Positions 1 through 7,723 are shown, counted from the stretch's first letter. The stretch: 20,246 bases of DNA from Candidatus Gastranaerophilales bacterium (GCA_947589525.1 CANQAW010000010.1:1-20246); one strand, 5' to 3'. Program-made: numbers and translations. The notes: generated from the letters alone by a model not told the origin.

Positions 1-168
1 TATGAAAATCCGTTATAATCGGAAATGATGTTTGGATAGGTTTTAGGGCAATTGTGCTTGGCGGAGTGAAAGTTGCAGACGGTGCTATAATCGGCGCAGA
101 GGCGATTGTTACTAAAGATACAACCCCTTAAATTCCGATGAGAAGAGATTTTTAAGCCGGATTTATTA
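1..168 (+). pseudogene. Decayed 3' end of a hexapeptide-repeat (left-handed beta-helix) O-acetyltransferase
   Basis: The frame starting at position 6 gives VIIGNDVWIG, then AIVLGG, ADGAIIGAEAIVTKD, the hallmark end of the CatB/WbbJ-type acetyl-CoA-dependent acetyltransferases. Three lesions are visible. The preceding residues YENP are in frame 1, but the helix continues in frame 3, with a TGA at 3-5. The frame ends at TAA 129-131 just after TKDTTP, where the family normally continues PPYAIVGGNPAK. Remnants of the usual tail (KFR, stop, EEIFKPDLL) then appear in frame 1 at 130-168. The upstream part lies outside the window. Its place next to nonulosonate genes would fit a sugar O- or N-acetyltransferase, but the substrate cannot be inferred. 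A few base errors in the assembly could also produce some of the breaks, although the missing GGNPAK segment argues for real decay. Confidence 0.62.
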
Positions 169-186
169 TAATTATAAAAAAATTGC

Positions 187-1230
187 TTAGAATTTGATAA
201 AGCGGATGTCATCCTGCGCTTTTGCGTAATTTTGCGCATTTCCGATATCTAACCAGTATCCTCTTATTGGAAAGTGGCTTACTTTTTTATTTTTTTCAAT
301 TAATTTTTCCATCAGCCGGGTTGAATCAAAAGGTGTATTTTCGGGAATAAATTTAAGCGTTTCTTTCTTTAACATATAAATTCCGGCATTGGAATAATAG
401 GTAAAAGAAGGCTTTTCGATTAAAGAGTTAATTTTTTTGTCGGTTGTATCTAAAATGCCGTAGGGAATATTAATTCTTATGTTAAAAGTTGCAATAGACA
501 TATCATCGTTGTAATTTTTATAGTTTACAAAAAAGTCATAAAAATCGATATTTGTTAAAATATCTCCGTTCATGACAAGAATATCGTCATTTTCGTAGTC
601 TTTTATGAGTTTGACAGAGCCTATCGTTCCCAAAGGAGCTGTTTCTTCGATAAATTTAATATTTTGGTCTTGATAATTTTTTTCAACGTAGGCGATGATT
701 TTTTCTTTCAAGTGATTTACGGAAATATAGATATTTTTAATTCCGAAATTTAAGAGCCTGTCTATGTTATGAGCTAAAATCGGTTTTCCTGCCAATTCAA
801 GCAGGGGTTTTGGGGTGTCGTTTGTAAAAGGTTTCAATCTTAAACCTTTTCCGCCTGCCATTATAACGGCATCCGTCGGTATTATTGCTTTTAATTTTGT
901 TAAATCTAAAAATTTTATAAGCTTTTTATCTTTTGTTACAATCGGGATAATTTTTAAATCTTCGTTTTTATATTTATCTATTTTTTTGTAATCTTTGTAA
1001 TCCGTTATATATTTAAAATCTTTTTTCATTACGGTTTCAATTTTATCTTGAATTGAAGCTCCGTTTATAAGCCCCCGTCTGATATCACCGTCTGTGACAG
1101 AGCCTGCGATTTTTTCTTCATTCGTTACAAAAAGAATTAAAGGCCCCTTTGCAAGCGTACACATCTTCTCCAGCGCTGTTTTGATTGTTTCGTTGTGCAA
1201 AATAGTAAATTTTTTAATCATTTCAGACAT
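187..1230 (-). CDS. CBS-domain sugar-1-phosphate nucleotidyltransferase (PtmE/GlcN-1-P guanylyltransferase-like)
   Basis: The 347-residue protein has an N-terminal CBS pair (about 1-115; VTDGDIRRGL near 45-54) followed by a nucleotidyltransferase domain (about 120-347). That domain carries the nucleotide-binding motif AGGKGLRLKPFT (125-136), KPLLELAGKPIL (141-152) and the metal-binding NGD (221-223). This architecture is that of Campylobacter PtmE, which makes GDP-glucosamine for legionaminic acid synthesis; related CBS-NTases serve other surface sugars, so the exact base and sugar are inferred. It is transcribed divergently from the deacetylase at 1389. An AGAGG Shine-Dalgarno lies about 12 bases before the first ATG, and a second ATG three codons in would sit further still, so the first start is kept. 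The CMP-nonulosonate synthetase at 3833 supports the pathway assignment. Confidence 0.82.
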   Translation of the reverse strand: MSEMIKKFTILHNETIKTALEKMCTLAKGPLILFVTNEEKIAGSVTDGDIRRGLINGASIQDKIETVMKKDFKYITDYKDYKKIDKYKNEDLKIIPIVTKDKKLIKFLDLTKLKAIIPTDAVIMAGGKGLRLKPFTNDTPKPLLELAGKPILAHNIDRLLNFGIKNIYISVNHLKEKIIAYVEKNYQDQNIKFIEETAPLGTIGSVKLIKDYENDDILVMNGDILTNIDFYDFFVNYKNYNDDMSIATFNIRINIPYGILDTTDKKINSLIEKPSFTYYSNAGIYMLKKETLKFIPENTPFDSTRLMEKLIEKNKKVSHFPIRGYWLDIGNAQNYAKAQDDIRFIKF

Positions 1231-1329
1231 TTAAAACTCTGACCTCTTTTTCTTAATTTAATTAAAACACACTTTGAACTTTTTGTTAAGCTTGCTTTAT
1301 TAAAAGTTTTGCGCTTATTTTTTTTATGT

Positions 1330-1335
1330 TATAAT
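1330..1335 (+). promoter_or_regulatory. Perfect -10 box upstream of the deacetylase operon
   Basis: TATAAT stands 53 bases before the deacetylase start in the 158-base divergent intergenic region. No good -35 box is seen (TTTTGC at 17 bases is a weak match). A second TATAAT lies at 1362-1367. This would drive the genes from 1389 to the acyl carrier protein. Confidence 0.4.
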
Positions 1336-1388
1336 GACGAAAAAATTGGCTGTGCGGTTTTTATAATGTGTAAAAGCGGGATTTTAAA

Positions 1389-2369
1389 ATGGGACGGATA
1401 AATCAAAGTGTTTCAATAGTAATGTATCATTATGTAAGAGATTTAAAACTTACAAGATACAGTAACATTAAAGGTCTTGATATTAAAGATTTTAAAGAAC
1501 AGATTAAATTTTTAATTAAAAATTTTAATATAATTAAAATGCAAGATTTAATTGAAGCGCTTGATAATAACGCTAAATTGCCTGAAAAATCCGCTCTTTT
1601 AACTTTTGATGACGGTTATAGCGACCATTTTACAAATGTTTTCCCGATTTTAGATGAATATAAACTGCAAGGTTCGTTTTTTATTCCTGCTTCGGTTTTT
1701 CTTGAAGATAAAGTTTTAGATGTTAATAAAATCCATTTTGTGCTTGCAAGTACGCCGATTGAACCTTTATATGATGAATTAATTGAAAGAATTAATCATT
1801 ACAAAAAAGAAGGTTTTAAACTTCCCAATGTTGAAGAATTAATTCAAAACTACGCCCTTTCAAACAGGTTTGATGACGCTAAGACTGTTTTTGTAAAAAG
1901 AATGCTTCAAAAAGTTCTGCCCTATGAACTTCGTTTGATTATAGCGGATGAACTTTTTAGAAAATATGTTAAAGTTCCCCAAGATATCTTTGCAAGAGAG
2001 CTTTATTTAAATAAAGAGCAAATAAGGTGTATGAAAAATAATAATCAGTTTATAGGATTGCACGGGTATAATCATTTTTGGCTTGGAAATTTATCTAAAG
2101 AACGGCAGTTGGAAGATATAACTTTAGCGCTTAAAAATATGGAAGAATTTATTGATAAGGATAACTGGGTTATGAATTATCCTTATGGTTCTTATAATTC
2201 AGACACTATTGAAATTATAAAAGGGTTGGGGTGCAAGCTTGCTTTTAATACTGAAGTGGATGTGTGCGATTTAGACAGATATTCAAGATATGAACTTCCG
2301 AGGCTTGATACAATAGATTTTCCGCCCAGAAGCGAGAATTATAAAAGGTTTGAAGGGGTGTTAGTGTAG
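1389..2369 (+). CDS. Polysaccharide deacetylase (NodB/CE4 fold), surface-glycan locus type
   Basis: The 326-residue protein shows the CE4 metal-dependent deacetylase signatures: LTFDDG at 71-76 (catalytic and metal Asp), the metal-binding HGYNH at 225-229 (H-x3-H), and NYPYGSYN at 263-270. About 150 residues separate the first two motifs, far more than in the core NodB fold; an inserted, mostly helical and charged segment occupies about 105-220. There is no signal peptide, so it probably acts on a cytoplasmic lipid-linked or nucleotide-linked sugar. The gene starts 2 bases before the end-to-start junction with the next gene (stop 2369, ATG 2372), and the set reads as one operon with the GNAT-like protein and the acyl carrier protein. 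A role in N- or O-deacylation of a surface sugar is inferred; the substrate is unknown. Confidence 0.8.
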   Translation: MGRINQSVSIVMYHYVRDLKLTRYSNIKGLDIKDFKEQIKFLIKNFNIIKMQDLIEALDNNAKLPEKSALLTFDDGYSDHFTNVFPILDEYKLQGSFFIPASVFLEDKVLDVNKIHFVLASTPIEPLYDELIERINHYKKEGFKLPNVEELIQNYALSNRFDDAKTVFVKRMLQKVLPYELRLIIADELFRKYVKVPQDIFARELYLNKEQIRCMKNNNQFIGLHGYNHFWLGNLSKERQLEDITLALKNMEEFIDKDNWVMNYPYGSYNSDTIEIIKGLGCKLAFNTEVDVCDLDRYSRYELPRLDTIDFPPRSENYKRFEGVLV

Positions 2370-2371
2370 TT

Positions 2372-3379
2372 ATGAATAATGTATATGATGAAAAATATGA
2401 TATACGCAGGGCGAGATATGAAGAAATCCCTGAAATTATGGATTTTATTGATAAATATTGGCGTAAGGGTCATATTTTATCAGTCAATCGAGAGTTTTTT
2501 GAGTATGAATTTGTTATAAAAGATAAAGAAGTTAACTTTTTTATAGCAAAGAATAAGGAAACAGGGGAGATAGAAAGTTTAGAAGGTTTTGTACAGGCAT
2601 CAAAGGAAATAGAAAATAATGATATCTGGGGTTCAATTTGGAAAGTTAGAAACGATCACCCCAATATACCCTTTTTAGGAATAGAGTTATCGGAAAGAAT
2701 GTCTGAAACACTTAAACCAAGAAATTGTATGGGTGTCGGTCTAAATCCCAGAACGGCGCTTCCTTTGAGTAGAGATGTGCTTAATAATTACTGCGCTAAA
2801 ATGCACCATTTTTATAAACTTTCTGAGCGCAAAGAATATAAAATAGCAAAAATTGAAGATAAAATTATCTTAAAAAAAGATAAAAATATTGAACAGCTAA
2901 AACCTATAGAAGTTTTTTCAATTAAAGAGCTTGAGAAAATTTTTGATTTTTCTTGGGCCGAAAAACAAGTTCCCCGCAAGGATAAATGGTATTTTGAACA
3001 CAGGTTTTTTAAACATCCTATATTCAAATACAGAGTATTTGCGCTTAACGATGCATTTTTTATTGCAAGAGAACAGGAATATGACAATTCTAAAATATTG
3101 AGAATAGTAGATTTTATTGGCAATCAGGAAGCATTTTCCAAATTGTTTGATTTCTTTGAAAGTTTAATAAATGATTTTGAATATATAGATTTCTACAATC
3201 TCGGGTTTAAAGAAGAATATTTGCAAAAAGCAGGCTTTAGCGAAAGATTGGAAAATTCTAAAAATATTATCCCGAACTATTTTGCGCCGTTTGTCCAAGA
3301 AAACATTGAAATTTATATTGCCGGTCCTGAAGATGCGCTTTATTTTAAAGCGGACTCCGACCAAGACAGACCAAATTAA
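2372..3379 (+). CDS. GNAT-like protein of surface-sugar clusters, C-terminal DQDRPN tail
   Basis: The 335-residue soluble protein begins YDIRRARYEEIPEIMDFI, a typical first strand and helix of a GNAT acyltransferase, and contains aromatic-rich segments such as WYFEHRFFKHP. It ends IAGPEDALYFK followed by ADSDQDRPN. The GPE...D.DQDRPN tail is one I associate with acyltransferase-like proteins of nonulosonate and O-antigen loci; this is family recollection, not a search. It starts two bases after the deacetylase stop and is followed 29 bases later by an acyl carrier protein, so it may take its acyl group from that carrier and place it on an amino sugar. No clear Shine-Dalgarno is present, consistent with translational coupling. 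The donor, acceptor and reaction are unproven. Confidence 0.68.
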   Translation: MNNVYDEKYDIRRARYEEIPEIMDFIDKYWRKGHILSVNREFFEYEFVIKDKEVNFFIAKNKETGEIESLEGFVQASKEIENNDIWGSIWKVRNDHPNIPFLGIELSERMSETLKPRNCMGVGLNPRTALPLSRDVLNNYCAKMHHFYKLSERKEYKIAKIEDKIILKKDKNIEQLKPIEVFSIKELEKIFDFSWAEKQVPRKDKWYFEHRFFKHPIFKYRVFALNDAFFIAREQEYDNSKILRIVDFIGNQEAFSKLFDFFESLINDFEYIDFYNLGFKEEYLQKAGFSERLENSKNIIPNYFAPFVQENIEIYIAGPEDALYFKADSDQDRPN

Positions 3380-3408
3380 AACATAATAAAACATAAAAGG
3401 AGAAAATA

Positions 3409-3627
3409 ATGAACAGAGAAGAGTTTCTAACACAATTGCAAGACGTATTACAAACAGAAAAAGTTTTATCATTTGATACAAAATTACAAGAATTGGAAGA
3501 ATGGGATTCGCTTGGCGCAATGGCAACAATGGCTTTTTTGGATAAAAAATGTGGCGTAAAGACAATATATAAAGATTTTGCTTTTTTTAAAACAGTTGAA
3601 GATATAGCAAAAAAAGCAGGAATATAA
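3409..3627 (+). CDS. Free-standing acyl carrier protein
   Basis: The 72-residue protein has the four-helix ACP pattern and the phosphopantetheine attachment motif EWDSLG (31-36), with Ser34 as the modified residue. The sequence after it, AMATMAFLDKKCGV, matches helix II of carrier proteins. A good AAGGAG Shine-Dalgarno precedes the ATG. It is clearly not the fatty-acid AcpP, which is more acidic and has a DSLDTVE helix; it belongs to the specialised carriers found in surface-polysaccharide loci. It probably carries a short or hydroxy-acyl group to the preceding GNAT-like protein. No acyl-AMP ligase or ketosynthase is present in the window, so loading must come from elsewhere. Confidence 0.82.
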   Translation: MNREEFLTQLQDVLQTEKVLSFDTKLQELEEWDSLGAMATMAFLDKKCGVKTIYKDFAFFKTVEDIAKKAGI

Positions 3628-3784
3628 TAAGCGAATTTAGCGCAGAGTTTATATAGCAACAGGTTTTTTCGGAAACAGGAGAAGCGTTATATTATTAAAC
3701 GAACTTTGTGCAATATAATTGCAATCCTAAGAACACGCAACGCCCGAACAATTTGAAATTAAAAATAAAACGGCTAAGCTCGTA

Positions 3785-3813
3785 TTTCAAATAAAATTTT
3801 ATATTAAGATAAT
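3785..3813 (+). promoter_or_regulatory. Putative sigma-70 promoter for the CMP-nonulosonate synthetase
   Basis: TTTCAA (3785-3790), 17 bases, GATAAT (3808-3813). The predicted start of transcription is near 3820, giving a leader of about 13 bases without a Shine-Dalgarno. The -35 match is weak. Confidence 0.35.
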
Positions 3814-3832
3814 TTTATGTTAGTATTTTTTT

Positions 3833-4543
3833 ATGTTCAAAGATAAAAAAATTATTGCGATAATCCCTGCAAGAAGCGGGTCTAAAGGTTTAAAAGATAA
3901 AAATATCAAAGAAATAAATTCTAAACCTTTAATTTGTTATACTGTTGACTCTGCGATAAAAAGCAATGTTTTTGATTATATTATAGTTTCAACGGATAGC
4001 GAAAAATACGCTCAAATTGCAAAAAAATCAGGCGCAAGCGTTCCTTTTTTAAGAAGCGAAAAAAATTCCTCGGATAGCTCGGGAAGCTGGGATGCCGTAA
4101 GGGAAGTTATTGATAAATTAAAAAAAGAACAAAATCTTGAATTTGATATAGTTGTTCTGCTTCAGCCTACTTCGCCTTTAAGAAATGAAACGCATATTAA
4201 AGAGGCGCTTGAGCTGTTTTTTAAAAAACAGGCAGACACTCTTTTTTCCGTTTGCGAAACACCTCATCCGATGTTTTGGTGCAACACTTTAGATGAAACC
4301 TTGTCCGCTAAAGATTTTGTTAAAAAAGAATATCAAAAACAAAGACAGCAATTGCCAAAGAGCTACACTCTAAACGGCGCAATATATATTCTTAAAACCG
4401 AAAATCTTAAAAATCTTGATTTTTACACCGATAAAGGTTTTGCCTATATTATGGATAAAGCTTCTTCCATAGATATAGATACTGAAATAGATTTTGAACT
4501 TGTAAAAATATATATGAATTCAAAACAAAAGGAAATAAAATGA
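3833..4543 (+). CDS. neuA: CMP-nonulosonic acid synthetase (acylneuraminate cytidylyltransferase family)
   Basis: The 236-residue cytoplasmic enzyme activates a nonulosonic acid with CTP. The CTP-binding motif IPARSGSKGLKDKNI lies at 11-25, LLQPTSPLR at 109-117, and the metal-binding DIDTEIDF at 214-221, all in standard order and spacing. Length is normal. Whether the sugar is sialic, legionaminic or pseudaminic acid cannot be read from sequence by eye; the PtmE-like nucleotidyltransferase at 187-1230 favours legionaminic acid (enzyme LegF/PtmB). Its stop overlaps the start of the mannose enzyme by four bases (ATGA), a translational-coupling arrangement. The sugar-building enzymes (NeuB/LegI, LegB, LegG) are not in the window and should lie to the left. 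No Shine-Dalgarno precedes the ATG; it follows a T-run. Confidence 0.88.
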   Translation: MFKDKKIIAIIPARSGSKGLKDKNIKEINSKPLICYTVDSAIKSNVFDYIIVSTDSEKYAQIAKKSGASVPFLRSEKNSSDSSGSWDAVREVIDKLKKEQNLEFDIVVLLQPTSPLRNETHIKEALELFFKKQADTLFSVCETPHPMFWCNTLDETLSAKDFVKKEYQKQRQQLPKSYTLNGAIYILKTENLKNLDFYTDKGFAYIMDKASSIDIDTEIDFELVKIYMNSKQKEIK

Positions 4544-5928
4544 AAGCAATAATTCTTGCAGGCGGTTCAGGTTCAAGACTTTGGCCATTATCACGGGATA
4601 TGTATCCGAAGCAGCTTTTAAGCTTGACGGATAATTTCAGTTTGCTTCAACAAACATATAAAAGAATGTCTCTTTTGTGCAATTCAAAAGACATTCTCAC
4701 GATTACAAATATTAAACACAGAAGCGATATCAAGCTTCAATTAAATTCAATCGATAAAAATAATGTTGTTTTAGGTGAACCCTTCGGAAAAAATACCGCA
4801 CCTGCCATAGCTGTTGCGCTTAAATATTTTGTGCGCGAAGAAAATTTTGATGATGTTGTTTTGATTGTTCCTTCAGACCATTTAATTAAAAACGATAACG
4901 CCTTTTTAGATACCGTTAAAAAAGGTGAACAACTTGCAAAGCAAGGTTATATCGTAACTTTTGGAATTAAACCCGATTATCCCGAGACAGGCTACGGTTA
5001 TATAAAGGTTCAAAACCAATTAAATCAAGGCTTTAAGGTTGAAAAATTTGTTGAAAAACCTGATTTTAAAACAGCGCAAGATTATCTTCAAGAAGGAAAT
5101 TATTACTGGAACAGCGGAATATTTCTCGGTAAAATCAGCGTATTTATCAAAGAATTTGAAAAATATGCGCCCGAAATTTATTTAAACTCCCAAAAAGCGG
5201 ATTTTTCTTCAAAAAATGAAATTGAATATTCAATTTATGAAAAAATGCCTTCAATTTCAATCGATTACGCCGTTATGGAAAAATCAGACAAAATCGCCCT
5301 TGTGGAATTAATGAGCGATTGGAATGACCTTGGTTCTTGGCAGGCACTTTATAATGTTAAGAAAAAAGATGACAATAATAACGTTATAGAAGGAAAAGTC
5401 GTTGTCGATAATGTTAAAAATTCTTTAATTTATTCTCAAAAAGAAATTGTCGCAGTTTCCGATTTAAAAGATATCATTCTGGTTGAAACGCAAGATGCCA
5501 TAATGGCTTGCCCTATGGATAAATCTCAAAATGTTAAAAAATTATATGAAAAACTAAAACAAGAACAATCGGATACAACAAAGCTTCATAAAACCGTTTT
5601 TCGCCCTTGGGGGTATTACACCTGTTTAAATCAGGGAAAAGGATATTTAACAAAAACAATCTGCGTTTTACCCAAACATAAGTTATCTCTTCAATCCCAT
5701 AATTACCGCTCGGAGCACTGGGTTGTTTTGGAAGGGCGTGCGGTTGTTATTTTACAAGATAAGGAATATATAAAAGAGGCAGGCGAAAGCATTGATATAC
5801 CATTAGGCGCAAAGCACTCTCTTCAAAACCCTTATGATGAAGAATTAAAAATAATCGAAGTTCAAAAAGGCGATTATATCTCCGAAGACGATATAACCCG
5901 CTACAGCGACTGTTACGGAAGAGTTTAA
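4540..5928 (+). CDS. manC: Mannose-1-phosphate guanylyltransferase / mannose-6-phosphate isomerase (two-domain)
   Basis: The 462-residue enzyme makes GDP-mannose. The guanylyltransferase domain (1 to about 340) carries GGSGSRLWPLSRDMYPKQLL (8-27), VPSDHLI (110-116), FVEKPD (170-175), YWNSGIFLG (189-197) and DWNDLGSW (260-267). The C-terminal cupin domain (about 350-462) starts FRPWGYY (354-360) and contains LSLQSHNYRSEHWVVLEGR (382-400), the type II phosphomannose isomerase signature. Length and order match ManC/AlgA/XanB, so the protein probably does both the isomerase and the guanylyltransferase step. An AAGGAA ribosome site sits inside the end of the previous gene. It converges with dnaJ, overlapping it by four bases with no terminator hairpin between them. 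Confidence 0.93.
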   Translation: MKAIILAGGSGSRLWPLSRDMYPKQLLSLTDNFSLLQQTYKRMSLLCNSKDILTITNIKHRSDIKLQLNSIDKNNVVLGEPFGKNTAPAIAVALKYFVREENFDDVVLIVPSDHLIKNDNAFLDTVKKGEQLAKQGYIVTFGIKPDYPETGYGYIKVQNQLNQGFKVEKFVEKPDFKTAQDYLQEGNYYWNSGIFLGKISVFIKEFEKYAPEIYLNSQKADFSSKNEIEYSIYEKMPSISIDYAVMEKSDKIALVELMSDWNDLGSWQALYNVKKKDDNNNVIEGKVVVDNVKNSLIYSQKEIVAVSDLKDIILVETQDAIMACPMDKSQNVKKLYEKLKQEQSDTTKLHKTVFRPWGYYTCLNQGKGYLTKTICVLPKHKLSLQSHNYRSEHWVVLEGRAVVILQDKEYIKEAGESIDIPLGAKHSLQNPYDEELKIIEVQKGDYISEDDITRYSDCYGRV

Positions 5929-6974
5929 GAATTAATTTGTTTTAGTTTTTCGTATAGTTTAACAGCTTCGGGGGTAATATTTTCGCTGAGAACTATTTTA
6001 ATTCTTGCTTCAAAATTGCCCTTAGAACCGTCTTTTTTAGGCAAGCCGAGTTCTTTAAGCCTTAGTTTTTTGCCTGAAGTTGTGTTTTTCGGGATTTTTA
6101 ATTTATAGCTTCCAAAAGGAGTTTGAATCTGTTTTTCGCATCCTAAAACAGCTTCATAAGGTAAAAGCTCAATATCTTTTATTAAATCAAAGCCGTCTAT
6201 TTCATATTTATTATCTTTAATTTTAACAATTAAATAAACATCCCCGCTGTTTCCGTATGCGTCTTTTTTGCCTTCTCCCTTTAAGCGGATTTTTTGGTTT
6301 TCGCTTACACTTTTTGGAACTTGAAAAGTTATGTTTTTAGTTATTTTTTCAATTCCCGAACCTGCACAATTAGAGCAGAAACCTGCCTTTGAGCCGTGGC
6401 AGTGGGAACATTGCTGATAAGCGCTGATTGTTACGGTTTTTTTAGGATGATTAATTAAATCGTCAACATTTAAAAATATATTTTGAATAATATCCAAGTT
6501 TTCTTCTTTTTGAGGTTTTTGCGCACTTTGTCTTTGGTATTGTCTTTGAGTGCGGGAAGATTGGTTTTGAAATTGAGAAAAATCTCCAAAACTTGAAAAT
6601 CCGCTAAAACCTCTTGTGCCTTGAGCTTGCTGGCTCATTATATCGCCAAAAATAGCTGAGAAAAAGTCTGAAAATCCGCCCGAGTTACCGCCTTGTGAAA
6701 AGTTTGAAAAGTTAAAGCCTTCAAATCCCGGGGGAGGTGTGAAATCGGCTCCTTGCGACCATGAAGAACCAAGCTGGTCATATCTTTTTCTTTTGTTTTC
6801 ATCTCCTAAAACTTCGTAAGCTTCGTTTATATCTTTAAATTTTGCCTGTGCGTCGGGAGATTTATTAACATCAGGGTGATATTTTCTTGCAAGTTTTCTG
6901 TATGCGGATTTTATTGCTTGAGCATTTGCATCTTTTGCAACGCCTAATATTTCATAATAATCTTTATATTTCAT
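5925..6974 (-). CDS. dnaJ: DnaJ/Hsp40 co-chaperone with a reduced, single-site zinc centre
   Basis: The 349-residue protein stimulates DnaK ATPase. The J domain (1-70) has the HPD motif at 33-35 and YRKLARKYHPDVN. A Gly/Phe-rich region with FGDFSQ-type repeats follows (about 75-140), then the substrate-binding C-terminal beta domains (160-349). Classical DnaJ has four CxxCxGxG repeats; here only two CxxC pairs exist, Cys189/Cys192 and Cys200/Cys203 (QCSHCHG and FCSNCAGSG), enough for one zinc ion. The class is therefore between type I DnaJ and the zinc-free CbpA type. No grpE or dnaK is adjacent. The start lacks a Shine-Dalgarno, and it lies 51 bases after the unknown Cys4 gene, probably on the same transcript. 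Confidence 0.85.
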   Translation of the reverse strand: MKYKDYYEILGVAKDANAQAIKSAYRKLARKYHPDVNKSPDAQAKFKDINEAYEVLGDENKRKRYDQLGSSWSQGADFTPPPGFEGFNFSNFSQGGNSGGFSDFFSAIFGDIMSQQAQGTRGFSGFSSFGDFSQFQNQSSRTQRQYQRQSAQKPQKEENLDIIQNIFLNVDDLINHPKKTVTISAYQQCSHCHGSKAGFCSNCAGSGIEKITKNITFQVPKSVSENQKIRLKGEGKKDAYGNSGDVYLIVKIKDNKYEIDGFDLIKDIELLPYEAVLGCEKQIQTPFGSYKLKIPKNTTSGKKLRLKELGLPKKDGSKGNFEARIKIVLSENITPEAVKLYEKLKQINS

Positions 6975-7025
6975 ATTATTATCTTAATATCAAAATTTAA
7001 AAAACTCTATCTTCTTAATTATATT

Positions 7026-7520
7026 TTAATAATCGAATTGATATTCGTCCCAAACGCCTGTTATTAAATCTTTTTCTTTAAGTTTTCTTGCTTGTTTAAT
7101 CCAGAGGTCTTCGTTTTTGATTAATATTTCAAAACCTGTCGAGCAGTGATTGCAAAACGCTTTCACCGTAGTGGGAAAATTTTTTCTTGAAGAATGATAA
7201 TTGCCTAAGACGGCTTCTTGTTCGTTTCTAATGTAGTTAGAATTTCTGTTTATTCTTATATTAACGGGTAAAAGTTCCACTTTACGGCATTTTGGACATT
7301 TTCGCTCTGCAAAGTAATTTGTTAAAACAAGACCTTCTCTTTCATCGTATTCTTTTGAATCATTTGCAATTGAAACGACCGTTATAAAAAGCTCGTTTTC
7401 GTATTTTTCTTTGCAATAAGGGTTAATTTGAGAAATCCCAATAACTTGAAGTTCTTCAAGCGGAATTTGACTTATATCAAAAGCTCTGACTTTTGTTTTC
7501 GGAATAATAAAATCTAGCAT
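7026..7520 (-). CDS. Unknown 164-residue protein with two CxxC knuckles
   Basis: I do not recognise this family. The protein has no signal peptide or membrane segment. It contains CPKC and, about 48 residues later, CNHC, which together would form one zinc-ribbon-like site. The N-terminal half is rich in beta-type hydrophobic patterns (LQVIGISQINPYC, LFITVVSIAND), the C-terminal end is charged and aromatic. It precedes dnaJ by 51 bases in the same direction, so the two are likely co-transcribed. A well-formed promoter lies just upstream (see 7534-7563) and would leave only a few bases of leader, in keeping with the absence of a Shine-Dalgarno. The coding call rests on length, codon pattern and the promoter; the function is open. 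Confidence 0.7.
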   Translation of the reverse strand: MLDFIIPKTKVRAFDISQIPLEELQVIGISQINPYCKEKYENELFITVVSIANDSKEYDEREGLVLTNYFAERKCPKCRKVELLPVNIRINRNSNYIRNEQEAVLGNYHSSRKNFPTTVKAFCNHCSTGFEILIKNEDLWIKQARKLKEKDLITGVWDEYQFDY

Positions 7521-7533
7521 AATATTAAGTTCA

Positions 7534-7563
7534 ATTATATATAAAATAATACTACAATTTCAA
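7534..7563 (-). promoter_or_regulatory. Sigma-70-type promoter for the Cys4 protein and dnaJ
   Basis: On the minus strand TTGAAA (7558-7563), 18 bases, TATAAT (7534-7539). The expected transcription start near 7527 is only about 7 bases before the ATG, predicting an almost leaderless mRNA. Confidence 0.55.
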
Positions 7564-7581
7564 AAAAATTATATACGTACC

Positions 7582-7613
7582 AAAAAAGCTCAATTAAATA
7601 ATTGAGCTTTTTT
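7582..7613. terminator. Perfect 15-bp hairpin with T-runs on both sides, in a divergent intergenic region
   Basis: AAAAAAGCTCAATTA (7582-7596), two bases, then its exact complement TAATTGAGCTTTTTT (7599-7613). It has the form of a bidirectional intrinsic terminator, but no gene on either strand ends next to it. Minus-strand transcripts running through the back of the 128-residue gene, or a short unannotated RNA, could end here. Confidence 0.7.
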
Positions 7614-7723
7614 GCGCAAATATTGCAATTAATCCCGCTTTCAGCCTTTTAATCATCCCTTGCGGACAGTTTAAATCAGCTGTTTATTTTTTGTAACAAA
7701 ATGTAAAAATAACCGTTAAAAGC

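Noticed and set aside
2812..3659. Minus-strand reading frames of 100-133 codons opposite the GNAT-like and ACP genes
   Set aside because: They lie antisense to well-supported coding sequence, have serine/leucine/phenylalanine-rich compositions typical of reversed AT-rich genes, and no ribosome sites.
3628..3832. Remnant of an acyl-ligase or ketosynthase gene after the ACP
   Set aside because: Short open pieces exist in this 205-base gap (for instance around 3640-3710) but none matches a family motif I can name. It holds a weak promoter and otherwise nothing supportable.
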